The translations under genes and the position numbers were made by a program. From Sympetrum striolatum (lineage: Eukaryota; Arthropoda; Insecta; Odonata; Libellulidae), in contig OX388348.1 of NCBI GenBank assembly GCA_947579665.1, positions 11,160,001-11,224,000 of the forward strand: a stretch of DNA of 64,000 bases, written 5' to 3'. Position 1 is the stretch's first letter; the number at the start of each line of letters is the position of its first letter. Under the pieces are notes generated by a model. It had not been told where the DNA came from. It made no database searches and saw nothing but the letters and a program-made list of their open reading frames with translations. Shown piece after piece: positions 48,201 through 58,776 of the stretch.

Positions 48201-49942
48201 AGGTATAAGAGTTCCGCCTATACTATATTTATTTATATATATTATTGTTAATCTATGATATTGTGTTATACCCCTTATTAGGATAGCAAAACTATTGAAA
48301 TGTACAGTAATCAAATCCGTACTGTTATTTCTGAATACTGGAGCTATGTGCCCACAAAGACAGCTACTGGAGATTTAAAACCTCTAACTTGCTTTGGGTG
48401 CTAAACTAAAGAAGTGATCAAATATATCTTTACTTAAATTTTAAACACCAATGAAAGGTTTTCAAGGGTAACTAGCCATCTGAGGGAAGGAAATAAATAT
48501 TGTGCATTGCAGTGGGTGCCGAGGAATGTATAAGAAATTAACAGCGGTGAAAAGGTCTTCTGCCAGTAATTAAACCACAGATCTCCTACTTGATGGGTAG
48601 GCCCTCTTATCAATTGAATTACCCTGCAGATTATTTTAAGGTTCATTTTATGGTTTAAGGGTTGGAAATAGATTACTTACAAGGATAGTAACCGCTTTGC
48701 TTGATTTATAAAGATGTGGAGGCAAATATACTTTCTTCAATGTTGTAATATTTTGAATCAGATCCTGTATCCAACATACAAACAAAAACAGCAAAAATTG
48801 CTACCTGGTATATTGGTTCCATGCCTTCTATTCATGCTCAGCCCAAGAACTCTGGGATCATACTTGAAGACTGGGACTTCCTGGTCTACATTTTTAGAGG
48901 TATCAAACTCACAGCGAGGCGGTAATGGATGAGCATGACGCAGTTGCAGAATAGGGTTTCCAATGTATTGGATGTGCCTGAGGGTGTTCAAAAATTATTT
49001 TTATTAATCATCCATCAGTACAAAAACATGTAAGCAGTGTACAGGTAATCAATATTTCTACCTATCTTCAGGCAAATCAGCAAACTGTTTCATGAAAGTT
49101 GAATTTTTTTTTGCTTTCCTAGTCAAAGCGGTGGGTTCCATTCCTCCTGCTACCCAATAAGCTTCAAGACGGGGATTATAATCCACCTATTCATGATAAA
49201 TATTAAACATAATATTTGCTTCAAGAAATAACGTTTTCTCTAAGCTTCAATGGATAACAGAACAAAATTACCTCAGTTTCAATCAAATGAGGTGCATCCT
49301 TAATTAAATGAGCCATGATTAGCGTGTTCAAATTCTGCACTAATGAAGATACCGGCTCCAGCTCATCTTCAGTGGCAACACTATTGGTATGAGAACACAA
49401 GATTAAATTCTCAATTTGTAAAAGGTTCTCAATGAAATTGTGAAACCTTAACAGATGCTCGTAGCTCTCTGTATTTGGCTAAAATCAGTTTACCTGCTTT
49501 CATGATGAAAGATTAATGAATTGATCACCAAGGGCTTGAGTGTATCAAAAATTTGGGAAGTTTTCGTGACCTCACCGGCGGCATTTTGTTCTTGAATGTC
49601 ATCTTCTTCGACGAAGTATGTTCTGGTGATCGACTGAGTAAATTGTAAGGAGTCGTATGGTATGACACCCTCTGATAAATCGAGACATCTGAACCCATAA
49701 TAGCTCGGCATATTAACTTCTATAAGTTTTTCTTCAACTGTTGACAGTGATTTGATTTTTTCGTGCCATTTTTTCCTTTCTCGCTGCTTTTTAGCGAGAT
49801 AAGAAGTATCTTCTATCTCTGGATAAGTTATTGCACTCTCGGCTCGATTTTGGCTCAAGTTTCTCAGAAACTTTCTAGCAAATACGATGTTGTTTCTTAT
49901 ATAACTAACGTTCTTACGCAAATTCATATTAATTAACTCCAT
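45210..49942 (-). CDS. mRpS30: Mitochondrial ribosomal protein mL65 (formerly mS30/PDCD9)
   Basis: A structural protein of the mitochondrial ribosome (now assigned to the large subunit as mL65). Seven minus-strand exons join in phase: 49942-49494, 49446-49272, 49186-49062, 48977-48805, 47746-47579, 47472-47275 and 45592-45210, totalling 556 aa. Anchors are LETEVDYNPRLEAYW-type sequence after exon 2, FWPGDPCEHSLMSYHLSEHL in exon 5, TQTVLTDGQFWSFYSYQMNS and NICWGTRSLKLFEGIEDG in exon 6, and continuity VIG-FNDIVLKLLLDMYLNKP into exon 7, matching human KGFNDDVLLQIVHFLLNRP. The C-terminus ends WEKTYYP. The basic N-terminus (MNLRKNVSYIRNN) suits a matrix-targeting peptide. An ATG at 49927 is an alternative start. 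The exon 2 acceptor at 49446 leaves a 47-bp intron and is the least certain junction. Confidence 0.93.
45593..47274 (-). other. Last intron of mRpS30
   Basis: A 1.7-kb phase-1 intron with donor GTGAGT at 47274 and acceptor TATTCCCAG at 45593 (minus strand). It contains the 77-bp MITE at 45896 and no other recognised feature. Confidence 0.85.
45896..45972. mobile_element. 77-bp palindromic MITE with TA target duplication (copy 2)
   Basis: Identical in length to the copy at 6480-6556, with one noticed substitution (AACACAGC for AACGCAGC in the left arm). TA flanks at 45894-45895 and 45973-45974. It lies in the last intron of mRpS30. Confidence 0.85.
47747..48804 (-). other. mRpS30 intron containing a SINE and an unexplained open frame
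   Basis: Donor GTAGCA at 48804 and acceptor AAATTTCAG at 47747 (minus strand). It holds a tRNA-derived SINE at about 48490-48632 and a long stop-free minus-strand frame at 47760-48190. Confidence 0.8.
48490..48632 (-). mobile_element. tRNA-derived SINE in mRpS30 intron
   Basis: On the minus strand GGTAATTCAATTGATAAGAG (A-box region), an anticodon-stem-like ACCCATCAAGTAGGAGATCT and a decayed B box GTGGTTTAATTACTG follow normal tRNA order, then an unrelated tail with CTTTTCACCGCTGTTAATTT. B-box decay argues against a working tRNA gene. Confidence 0.65.
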
Positions 49943-50030
49943 TATCTTAAAACTTAGTTCTTCCTTCTGCAAGAGAGATGAAAGACCGCAATAAAAACCT
50001 GTGTCATCAAAACATACGTCGGTTAAGTCA
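49943..50030 (-). promoter_or_regulatory. 5' UTR splice junction and leader of mRpS30
   Basis: A textbook acceptor, CTTTCATCTCTCTTGCAG, ends at 49967 on the minus strand, 25 bases before the ATG at 49942. A plausible donor GTATGT lies about 50 bases upstream, so the first exon is probably an untranslated leader. The frame upstream of the ATG opens at a TTG, which I do not take as a start. Confidence 0.45.
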
Positions 50031-50673
50031 CCTCTTGCGGCATTTCATGATGAGTGGTGAAATACTAATTAACCGAAAAGAGTAAATGGAATTATTAAAA
50101 AATGTAAAGTAGCTAAAACAACATTCAATGTACGAAATAGCTGTCCCGCAACCCCATGCTCAGTCGGTACTTCTATTCGTTCTATTCGGAGCGAATTATG
50201 CTATTCTACTGTTAGTATTGAATAGTACGAAAAAATGTGTGCAGAGTGCAAACAAGCGTTGAGCGAGCGAGTTGTTTGTTTACGAATTTAATTTCTTGAA
50301 TTTTAGATCAAAATATTTATTGAAATTCATTTATATTTAGAACCCTTTTTTATTCTTAGGAATATCTTAATTTATTTGATATATTTGTATTCTGTGGCTA
50401 GTAATATTTATGATTAAAAGGGAGTCTTGCACTAACACTTTTTGTTGAGGATTATGAGTCAAACTTGAAATCATTTTCCTCACTACTAATTTCCGGCTTT
50501 TATATTGAAGTTTCTCTCTTCGCTTAAAATGTAGAGACTGCAATAATGTGATACTATAGAAAATGCAAAGTATATCCACTATTTGTTTTCATCTCGATGA
50601 TTTGAGTTTCTTTCTCGATGTTTTCATTCCAATGTTTTCAAGTAAATCTAGCTTCTATTTATTCTCATAGAAA
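50031..50673. promoter_or_regulatory. Divergent promoter region between mRpS30 and SPATA7
   Basis: The start codons of two oppositely transcribed genes lie 731 bases apart (49942 minus, 50674 plus). The interval is non-coding. A GAGCGAGCGAG patch and AT-rich stretches are visible. No TATA box could be assigned, and I could not find a convincing RFX X-box for the ciliary gene. Confidence 0.5.
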
Positions 50674-53600
50674 ATGCGTCGATACACAACGATCAAAAGT
50701 AACCGTAAGTTCTGAAAAGAATTTTATCTGTTGTAATTTATTTCTACCATAAGGTAGATCACCAATGTGTATGTAATTTATTTAAAGTCTAAGAATTGAT
50801 TCTTAATGTCTGTTTATTAATTTCAGTGTATGCACCAGTTTCAACGAATCTATTCGCGCAGAATATGATTCATGATCATATGGTCAGTCATTATCGGAAG
50901 ACTTACTTTGCCAGGAGTCATGTCGACTCTTCTCCTCCATGGAAATACAAAACTCGAGATTTGTATTCAGAAAGAATAAGAAAGAAACCGTCGAAATGTA
51001 GCCACTTAGCTGATAGGAAGGAAGAAAGTGAAACTAGTTCAGACGCTAAAGGTAATTCAGTAGCCGTTGGTCAGTACCATTTTAATGTTAAACGTTCATC
51101 AGACCACAAGAAGGACTCTTCACAAAATCAGCGCACTGCCAATGGTTCCTTAAGGAAAGATGAATGGTCAACAAAGAAGATGGTTCAAAGTGATATTCTC
51201 TCATCTGACGAAATCATCAGTGTTCCTCCATTGTGTATATCTTCTAAAAAACACAGACAGAACTCACAGCATAGGAATGTATGTTCCCAGACGAAGAACA
51301 AAAAGTGTACCTGCCAAGAAAAGCGTAAGGTAATTTATGGTAAATCAAAGACATCTCCGTCAGACAACATAAAAGAGAACGTTCCTAAACCTCATGGGAT
51401 ATCAAAAATGCCGCATCCGTTGCATGCACACTTTGAAATTTACCAGGATAATGTTGTGTGCAGTAGTAGTGGAAGTGAAGGAAACGCAGGGGATGATGAG
51501 GTACGTAGAATGGTACAACTTAATCGGAATAATGTGATATTCTTTGTGTTCCATACTTAAGCTCCAGTTCGTTTATCAATAGGATGGCACTCCAACGTCT
51601 TCGTGCGATGACTTCAATCAAAGTGCTAGGAATTCGCCTCTGTCGGTCCACAAAATTGCCATCGCAGGGACGGATTTTTCGAGGGTATGTAAATGTAAAC
51701 ATAAATTTATTTTGGAGAAAGGAAAACAGGGACCCTGCCTGTGTCAAGTTCCCACGAAAGGAGCAAAGAAAGCGGGGAGCATGGCCTCGAGCAGAGATTC
51801 GGCTTACGAAGGTGGTGGGATGATGTCCTCGACTGAAAATCAAAGAAATTCTCCGGACGATTTCAAAGAAGGATCCAAGTGGTATCGGTCCTGCATAAAT
51901 GCAAATTACGTTGAAAAAGAAGCAGTGGATTTGAAATCTTCGAAAGAGCCAGTACAGTTTTGGTAAGAAAATCACAAGAAGGTTGTTTTTTAGATAGGTC
52001 TCCATGTTTCCTTCATTGAATTCAACTGCATAATGTAAAAATTAACTCATTCTTATTTCCAGTTCTAAGAGCGAATTATACATGAAATTTTTGCAAGATG
52101 TAACTGATGAGATACTGTTACAAGCAGTTTACTCAAATGAAGCAATGAAAAGTGTATTTCAGAAACACATCCACAAAAACGTATATAACTTGGAAGAGGT
52201 GAGTTCATCAACATCAACAGTTTCATTTCAAATTCCACTTTTGCTATTTATGTATGAAAAAATTCCCATTTATTCCCTACCCTGATCACTTGCATTGAAA
52301 CTTTTAATTCTATGAATAAGTTTCCATGGTCTGCATCGTTATGTTAGATTCTTATCTCTATTTCATAATTACTTCTTTCCACACCCTTTTTCTAGTTATA
52401 TTTTCCAGTTAATCATGTTCAAATCATAGTAATTACTTACTGTTGGAAGAAGAAATATTTATTAGATATAAATATTGTCATAAGTTTCTTCAGAGAGAAA
52501 TACCTTGAAAAAAATTGTTTTTAAAGCTAACCAGTGTTTGCTCAAGACCTCTTGTGCAATTTAATTTTGCTACCCCCTTAATTAATCATAAGATTAGGTA
52601 ATCATATTTAGGACATTTATCACAGCTCTCCATGCTATTCCATCCCTAGCTAATTATTCCACTCTGATATAGTTTCTAACTTATATGTTTACCCTGATTT
52701 CTTTATTCTTTAACTCAGTTCTCCATTTTTAATTCCCTCCTACCATTTTTGTCTGTATATAATTAATTATCTTATTTATTAAAACAACTTTTTCACTAAC
52801 TTATGCTCTAATTCTCTTATTGAAGGACATGCATTTGTAATTCAATCACTTCTTTCTTCCATTCCTTTCATAGTTTTTGTGCCACACATATCCTCATTGC
52901 TTCTATCTTTTTTCTCTTCTTTTACTATGGCAAGAAAGTCAGAGTTAGTTATATGCAAGCATGAATGCTTTCCTTCGTCATTACTTGTAATTTTTGTAAA
53001 AGCTTTATCTTTCAATTTATCATTCTGCTTTGTATTATTAATTTTATAAACCCTAAAGTAAAAAGTAAATATTTTGTGGCACTTATTAGATCTGTTGAGA
53101 GGAATGCATTAGAATTAAAATTTATTACGGTAGATTAATTAATTTCACTGATTATTTTTAGGATAATCAATGGCTCCAATTGGTTGTGTTTATTTTGTTT
53201 GTATTTAATTTTAAAGTTAACAAAATCAGGTAATTGTAGTTAAATTATGAACGTTAGAGGGTACATTTATTGATAAAAACGGTTACATATCACTCACACT
53301 GTATAAATATGTTTCACTTTATTGCCTTTTATATATTTGAACTACTTTTGCGCAGAATTCCTTCTACCCTGACTTGATACTTGATTGATGGCATTTTCAT
53401 TTTGGTTCTAAAAGTAAATAAAAATTCAGAAAAAAATATGTTGAATTTCCTTTCAATTAGTCTTGTTTTACTTTATTATCATTCATACATCTGTGACAAA
53501 ATGACATTTACAGATGTATGAATGATACTATGTATTTATTTTGGTTACTCTGTCTTGAATCCTTTGAAAAGTAGTTCTATCTTATTGTTAGTCATTGTCC

Positions 53601-55529
53601 ATGTCTTTCTTTATATCTTGCATTATAGTCTATGTACTCTTTTTAGTTTATTCTGCATTCATTTTAAACCAGCCACCATATTAGAATGGTCAGTATTTTA
53701 TCATTCTGTTTTTGTCCACCTTCTCCTTCTGGTCAAACCAATCGATCACAGATTTATAAAGATATTCAAGGAATTTTATTGAGATTGGTTTTGACTAATT
53801 TTTGAAAAAATGACTATTGTCTCCTGAAATTGTAACACAGGAAACGTAGAGAAAAACTTAGGTTGAATTATTAGTTACAAGTAATAGTTAGTGAAAGAAT
53901 TACCAATTATTTAAAAATATGAAGTGACTGGCAAGGGATGGGACATTTTGTGGAGCTCGTACAAATGAATAACCATTTTTTGTGGTATTTTTAATGTTTT
54001 ATTTGTTAATTTTTGCTGTGGATTGGTTAATGATTCCTCATGTTTTTTATATCGTATTTATTTTGCTTGTAAAATCAGTTGTTCTCATCAATTGAATCTT
54101 CAGAATTCCAGCACTTTTCCTGTACAAGCACAACATTAGTAATAAAATTTGTTAAGGTTTTCATTTTGTTTTTTTTTATTTATCCTTTTCCCTGTTATGA
54201 AGGTGTAACTTAATTTTCGTTGCATCACATTCACAGAATTTTCATATTTTTAATTTTTCTTCACTGATGCACACTACTATAGCATATAACTTTCTTCAAT
54301 AGATGTGTTCTAATTTATATCACGAATTCAGTCTTTCTATCAAATTTATTATAATGTGTTTAAATTTATTGAAATTAATACTTGTTATTTAGGTAACTCC
54401 ATCTTTCATGTAATGTTAAATTGCATTTGCTGCATCAAAGTTCATTATTTTTTTATTATTTCATTTTTAAATCCCATTCTATATTAAATGACTGCTCAGA
54501 AAATAACTTGTGAATATGCAATATTTTGTTAATTTGAAAGAGCCCAACTTTTACCCTTACAAATGTAAAAATGTGTCTTTTTTTATAAAGATCTTCAGTA
54601 TCTTGTTATGCTTCAAAAGTTTGTCATCTTCTCTTAGAAATATAAAGTTTGTAAAAAATGTTTTACTGAAATTAAATTGTAAAACTCAATATTAAAATCA
54701 ATCACCCGAGTTAATAACACTATGTTTTGAGAATTAATTCAATGCATCAGTCCCAAGTGCTGTCATAGATTATGCGAAATAATCATTTATTGAATTTTTG
54801 AAGCTTAAAAGCATGAATTTTCAAATTTTACCTTATAATTTCGACCAATCAAATAATGTGCTAAATGTAGAGTAATTATCTCCAAAAATTTTGCATCTTT
54901 CATCTCATAATAACAGTTCATTTTTAGCCAATGGGGTATTAATAAAAATAATTTCCTTTACCTTTACTGTGATACTTTAAATTCTGTGATTTAGAAAAAG
55001 AGCTAGATAATGTCTCAACTGAAAGTAGAAGAGAAAAATAAATGCACTTATTGATTTGCACAAAGTACATATTTTAACTTATATGTTAGTAGTAATATCT
55101 TGATGGAAACTTTCCTAGGAAAATATGAAGTTAATGATTAACAAGTTGATGGAAGATCTTGGTGTCAAACCAGAAACATGTAGTGAAACTGGGCAAGTAT
55201 CACAAATTTGGGATGAAAACCTTGTTAAGTCCAGTAGAAGCTGTTCCTGTGAAGAGAAAGCTATTGAATTATCAAAAGTGACACCATTTGCATTAGGCTC
55301 TACCCAGGTTATGAAAAACAAGGAAACAGTGTCCCCTAGAACTAAAAATGGAGAGAAGACATTATCTCCTTTGGTAAACATCGAAAAGAATGTTTTAATG
55401 AGCAAAGAAGAAGTAATGGGCTGCTTGACTGACTTGGGATTTGAAGATGTTTTGTCAGAAGAGATATTCCGAATATTAGCCAAGCAGAATCCATGCGCAG
55501 AAGTTCCTATTCAGAGTAAATTTCATTAA
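50674..55529 (+). CDS. SPATA7: Spermatogenesis-associated protein 7 homolog (ciliary transition-zone protein)
   Basis: SPATA7 is a structural protein of the photoreceptor connecting cilium/transition zone in vertebrates (family knowledge). Exons are 50674-50704, 50827-51500, 51583-51962, 52063-52198 and 55119-55529, with all junctions GT-AG and in phase, giving 543 aa (human about 599). Across exon 1-2, TIKSNLYAPVSTNLFAQNMI and DHMVSHYRKTYFARSHVDSS align with human TKSNAFC...KNHMAVHYNKILSAKAAVDCS. Exons 4-5 give LYMKFLQDVTDEILLQAVYS and HIHKNVYNLEEENMKLMINK, aligning with human LYLSFIEDVTDEILKLGLFS and HIKQNKHLEEEKMRHLLHV. The middle (exons 2-3) is Ser/Lys-rich and low in complexity. The last exon may instead splice at GTAAAT near 55516, so the C-terminus is provisional. 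Confidence 0.92.
52199..55118 (+). other. SPATA7 intron 4
   Basis: A 2.9-kb phase-0 intron with donor GTGAGT and acceptor TTTCCTAG. Very T-rich on the plus strand. The frames at 53522-53782 and 54510-54695 are low-complexity and unsupported. Confidence 0.85.
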
Positions 55530-55534
55530 ATAAA
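55529..55534 (+). terminator. AATAAA overlapping the SPATA7 stop codon
   Basis: The stop TAA (55527-55529) overlaps AATAAA at 55529-55534. A second AATAAA at 55971-55976 is a more usual position for the 3' end. Confidence 0.35.
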
Positions 55535-55970
55535 TCCTTCTTTTCTGTTTATTTACATTCATGTTTTCTCTCAAAGTTGTGCTCAGGGATTCTATTCAAA
55601 TACTGGTAGTTACTAAGTTATTTTATCGTAAGATTAAGGTAGTGTGCCCAAAGTTCCAGAAGGCAGCAAGAAATTCTTAGCAGAAATGCTGCATTCCTGA
55701 AAAACTTCTCCAAGATCAATTAAAAACCATTATAAAAACCAAGGTCATTACTATATCCTGTGCGTAATATTTTTGGTACTTTAAAACAAGATGACTTTAA
55801 TGTTGTTGGTGAAAATTCAACGAGTTGCTGTATTTTATACTTTTTTAATGAATGTTTTCAACAAGTGCCTTAGAATAATGTATTCTAAGGAATTAATTGA
55901 ATATTCATAATGCATGGCTGCAGATGATTTATCAGCAAAATTTATGAGAGAGGAATTATTGTATGGAAAA

Positions 55971-55976
55971 AATAAA
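55971..55976 (+). terminator. Candidate SPATA7 polyadenylation signal
   Basis: AATAAA 442 bases after the proposed stop codon, in AT-rich sequence. Confidence 0.4.
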
Positions 55977-55989
55977 GCAAAATAATGGT

Positions 55990-57470
55990 CTCAATTCATT
56001 TGGTATATATTTTGGGTATGCCATCTTCATGTTATCAATTATATCAAAGGAATTCTTTTAAATGTTCATAATTAGTACTGACAATAAAATGATTAACACA
56101 CTTCTGAAAAATTCCTGTCACCTGGTTGAAGCTTTTCTCATTACATTTCTATATTAATCCAGATCTCCTAGAATTGAACTCATTCTCCATCATTTGCTCT
56201 TGTAAAATCTAGCGCAGTATTCTTATTAACTGACAAAAGAAAGTCTTTAAGGATAAAAAATTATTTGATATTTTTATTAATAATTTAATTATTTTTATAA
56301 TAGACAGATTGACATAGATAGTTTAGTAAGTTACCAATTCAATTTCAAGTAAAAAGTTTCAGATGTGATGATAACTGTTAATAGTTGAAACCGGTCCAGT
56401 TGCATTCAACAAAATATTTTGTCAAACTTTTGCTTAGTTTTCTTTACCACAATTTCAAATAATTCCTCAATGAAATGAAATCCAACAAGTCTGAACTTCG
56501 AATGAAAAGTCAATGAGCTTAACCTTTGCAATTTTACCTACCAAGTTATCTTTGCTTACCTTCTGAAAGTTTTACTAATTACCTTCACAACTTTTAGATT
56601 TATACACTGAACATCTGGCAAAGGTTTTGCTTTATCCCTTACTTTACTATGGGTGATATATTTTTTCATGGTTCATAGAGTATTATATGATGCATCTTTT
56701 TAAATTTTATAATAGCATACTTGGTTATGTTATTATGTAAACTTTTGAAGTGATTTTCATGTATTAAATCTAAATAAATTAGCCAGCTGTGCTACTAGCT
56801 GATTTCTACCTTTTTCTATTGTACATCGTCATTATTATAACTAATCAATACCATTTGAGCTGCTAGGACCAGAATACTATCCGGATTGCGGTTAGAGCAT
56901 TTCCAACACTCTCCATATCGACTGATTTTCTTTAGACCAACCCTGTATTAATTTAGATAGCCATTCAATTTCATTGCAATACTAGGTCAACACTGGTTGA
57001 ATTGGACCAGGGACTCCCTCTATGCTAGTAGCTTTATGAATGAATTCTTTTATTATCCAGTTGGATAAATTGTTACTAGTCATTGTTCAATCAGGGAAAT
57101 AAATTCCATTTTTTGTTCTAAATATTTTCCATCTAGGACTAACCCCGATTGAGAGATTGACTTCCCTTGATCAACTCAATAGATAGTCAAGCCTAAATAT
57201 TTAACTGACTGGATTAAATTATAATAGAATCTTTGAAGATTGTGCTATTGTTTTGACATTTTGCAGCATTTTTATCCACTTATGACGTGATTATGATAAT
57301 AATATTAATGATATGCCTAGCATTTGAGCTGATATTGTGGGAACCCATTTAATATTCCTTCACATCTTCCCTATCTTTTATTGTATGATTATTATCAGAT
57401 TGAATTGCAATGAATTGATTTTCTTGAGAATTGAGCTGAAACCACCCCAAGGAAATAATCTTGAAGATTA
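55990..57470. other. Spacer with dispersed-repeat fragment
   Basis: No gene recognised. The segment 56363-56431 is similar to the minus strand at 32625-32698. Confidence 0.45.
56363..56431 (+). repeat. Dispersed repeat with GAAACCGGTCC motif
   Basis: GATGATAACTGTTAATAG followed by TTGAAACCGGTCC and AACAAAATATTTTG matches the minus strand at 32625-32698 with roughly one mismatch in six. The layout resembles a Penelope-like element tail, which is inference. Confidence 0.6.
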
Positions 57471-57499
57471 TTTTGAACTCTAATTTATGGAAGATTTTT

Positions 57500-58135
57500 T
57501 CAATCTTGTAGTTCAAGAAACAAATATCCTTGCTGAGGAAGTGTTCCTACGAAGCATTGGCTCTAGTGCTTAAATTACTGACTGGAAAGACCTTACTGTC
57601 AGTCAGTTCCAAGTATTCTTGGGCTAACCCTTTCATACATTTACTCTCCGCACTAATAGGCTAAGTGATTATAGTAATAGAGACAAAAAACTTAATTGCC
57701 ACTTCTTTTATAACAGAATGTCTCGAGACAGGTTTATGTAAATTTACAAAACATTGCATTTCAACAAAAACCCTGAGGAAGGTGAGCCTCGCCTGAAGAT
57801 CCTCTTTTCAAAATCAGACCTGTTATGGATATTTTTAATAATAGGATGGCTGAAATTTATGCTCCCATTAAAAATTTGAGTATAGATGAGTCAATGAGTC
57901 TTTGGAAAGGACGTTTATAGTTTCGACTTTATATAAAAGGAAATAAACATAAGTTTGGCATCAAGCTGTATGTTCTGACAGAGAGTGATGGTACGGATTT
58001 GAAATTTTTTATTTCTGTAGGAGCAAGTGATGTATTGTTAGGAGGAAAAGGGCATGCAGACAAAGTAGTTGAAAATTTATTAGATGGGAAATTTGAAGTC
58101 AACCATAGTGTTTTATAGACAATTACAAACATAAT
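57500..58135 (+). pseudogene. piggyBac-type transposase relic
   Basis: Plus-strand fragments in shifting frames match the piggyBac DDE transposase in the right order. VVQETNILAEE (57508) and DWKDLTVSQFQVFLG (57579) come first, then MSRDRFM near 57718, KIRPVMDIFNNRMAEIYAPI (57813-57872) and SIDESMSLWKGRL with a conserved catalytic-type DES (57878-57916). After that come HKFGIKLYVLTESDG (57947-57991) and SDVLLGGKGHADKVVENLLD (58027-58086). Stops and frameshifts interrupt it. Terminal repeats and TTAA duplications were not identified. A 12-bp palindrome ACCCGTATGGGT at 58171 may belong to its 3' end. Confidence 0.88.
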
Positions 58136-58439
58136 TGAACTTAACGTGCATTTAACTTAAAAATGTTTTGACCCGTATGGGTTCGAGCTGTGGACGATTA
58201 AAGTAAATAAAAAGTAGCTTATTTTCTGCGCGGGGTTTACTATCAGTTATGTTTTTGACTCTGAGTTCTCGAGTTTTTAGCTAGCTTAGACACATATCCA
58301 AAACTATTTTATATATTTACATACAAGGGTAAGTTAGATACAATGTTTTTATTCTCTCCCTCGTTCATGAGTGACATCTAAACTTTTACCTTCTTTTAAT
58401 AGTGAGGTACGGGTTGAATTTCAGCGGGAGGTAAATTTA

Positions 58440-58776
58440 TTCAAAATAAAATCTAAATTATCATCCACTTTCAAATTAATTAAGCACTGGATGTTTTAAA
58501 AAATTATATTTTAATAATTTTCCTATCCAAAGGCAATGGTTTAAATTCAAATGTCATAATATAATATCAGGAATATAGTTGAAAAACGACTTCAGCAGTG
58601 CTCATAGGTGTCAAAATAAAATCCATTTTCATTGTAATCCAATTTCGTTTAAAGAAACAAATAGTGATATTTAAAAATCGTATTTTAAATAATATTTCTT
58701 TCCAGAAGTAATGGTTTAAATTAAAACTTGTGTATATAAAATTAAGAGAATAACAATTTGACTTCATTGCAGCCAC
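58440..58776. repeat. Diverged tandem duplication, period ~175 bp
   Basis: Copy 1 (58440-58612) and copy 2 (58613-58776) share, in order, TCAAAATAAAATC, TATTTTAATAAT-like, GnAATGGTTTAAATT and CGACTTCAGCAG/TGACTTCATTGCAG. Strongly diverged and AT-rich. Confidence 0.55.

Noticed and set aside
51520..52005. 161-codon minus-strand frame
   Set aside because: Antisense to SPATA7 exon 3, which joins its neighbours in phase on the plus strand.
55115..55483. 122-codon minus-strand frame
   Set aside because: Antisense shadow of SPATA7 exon 5.
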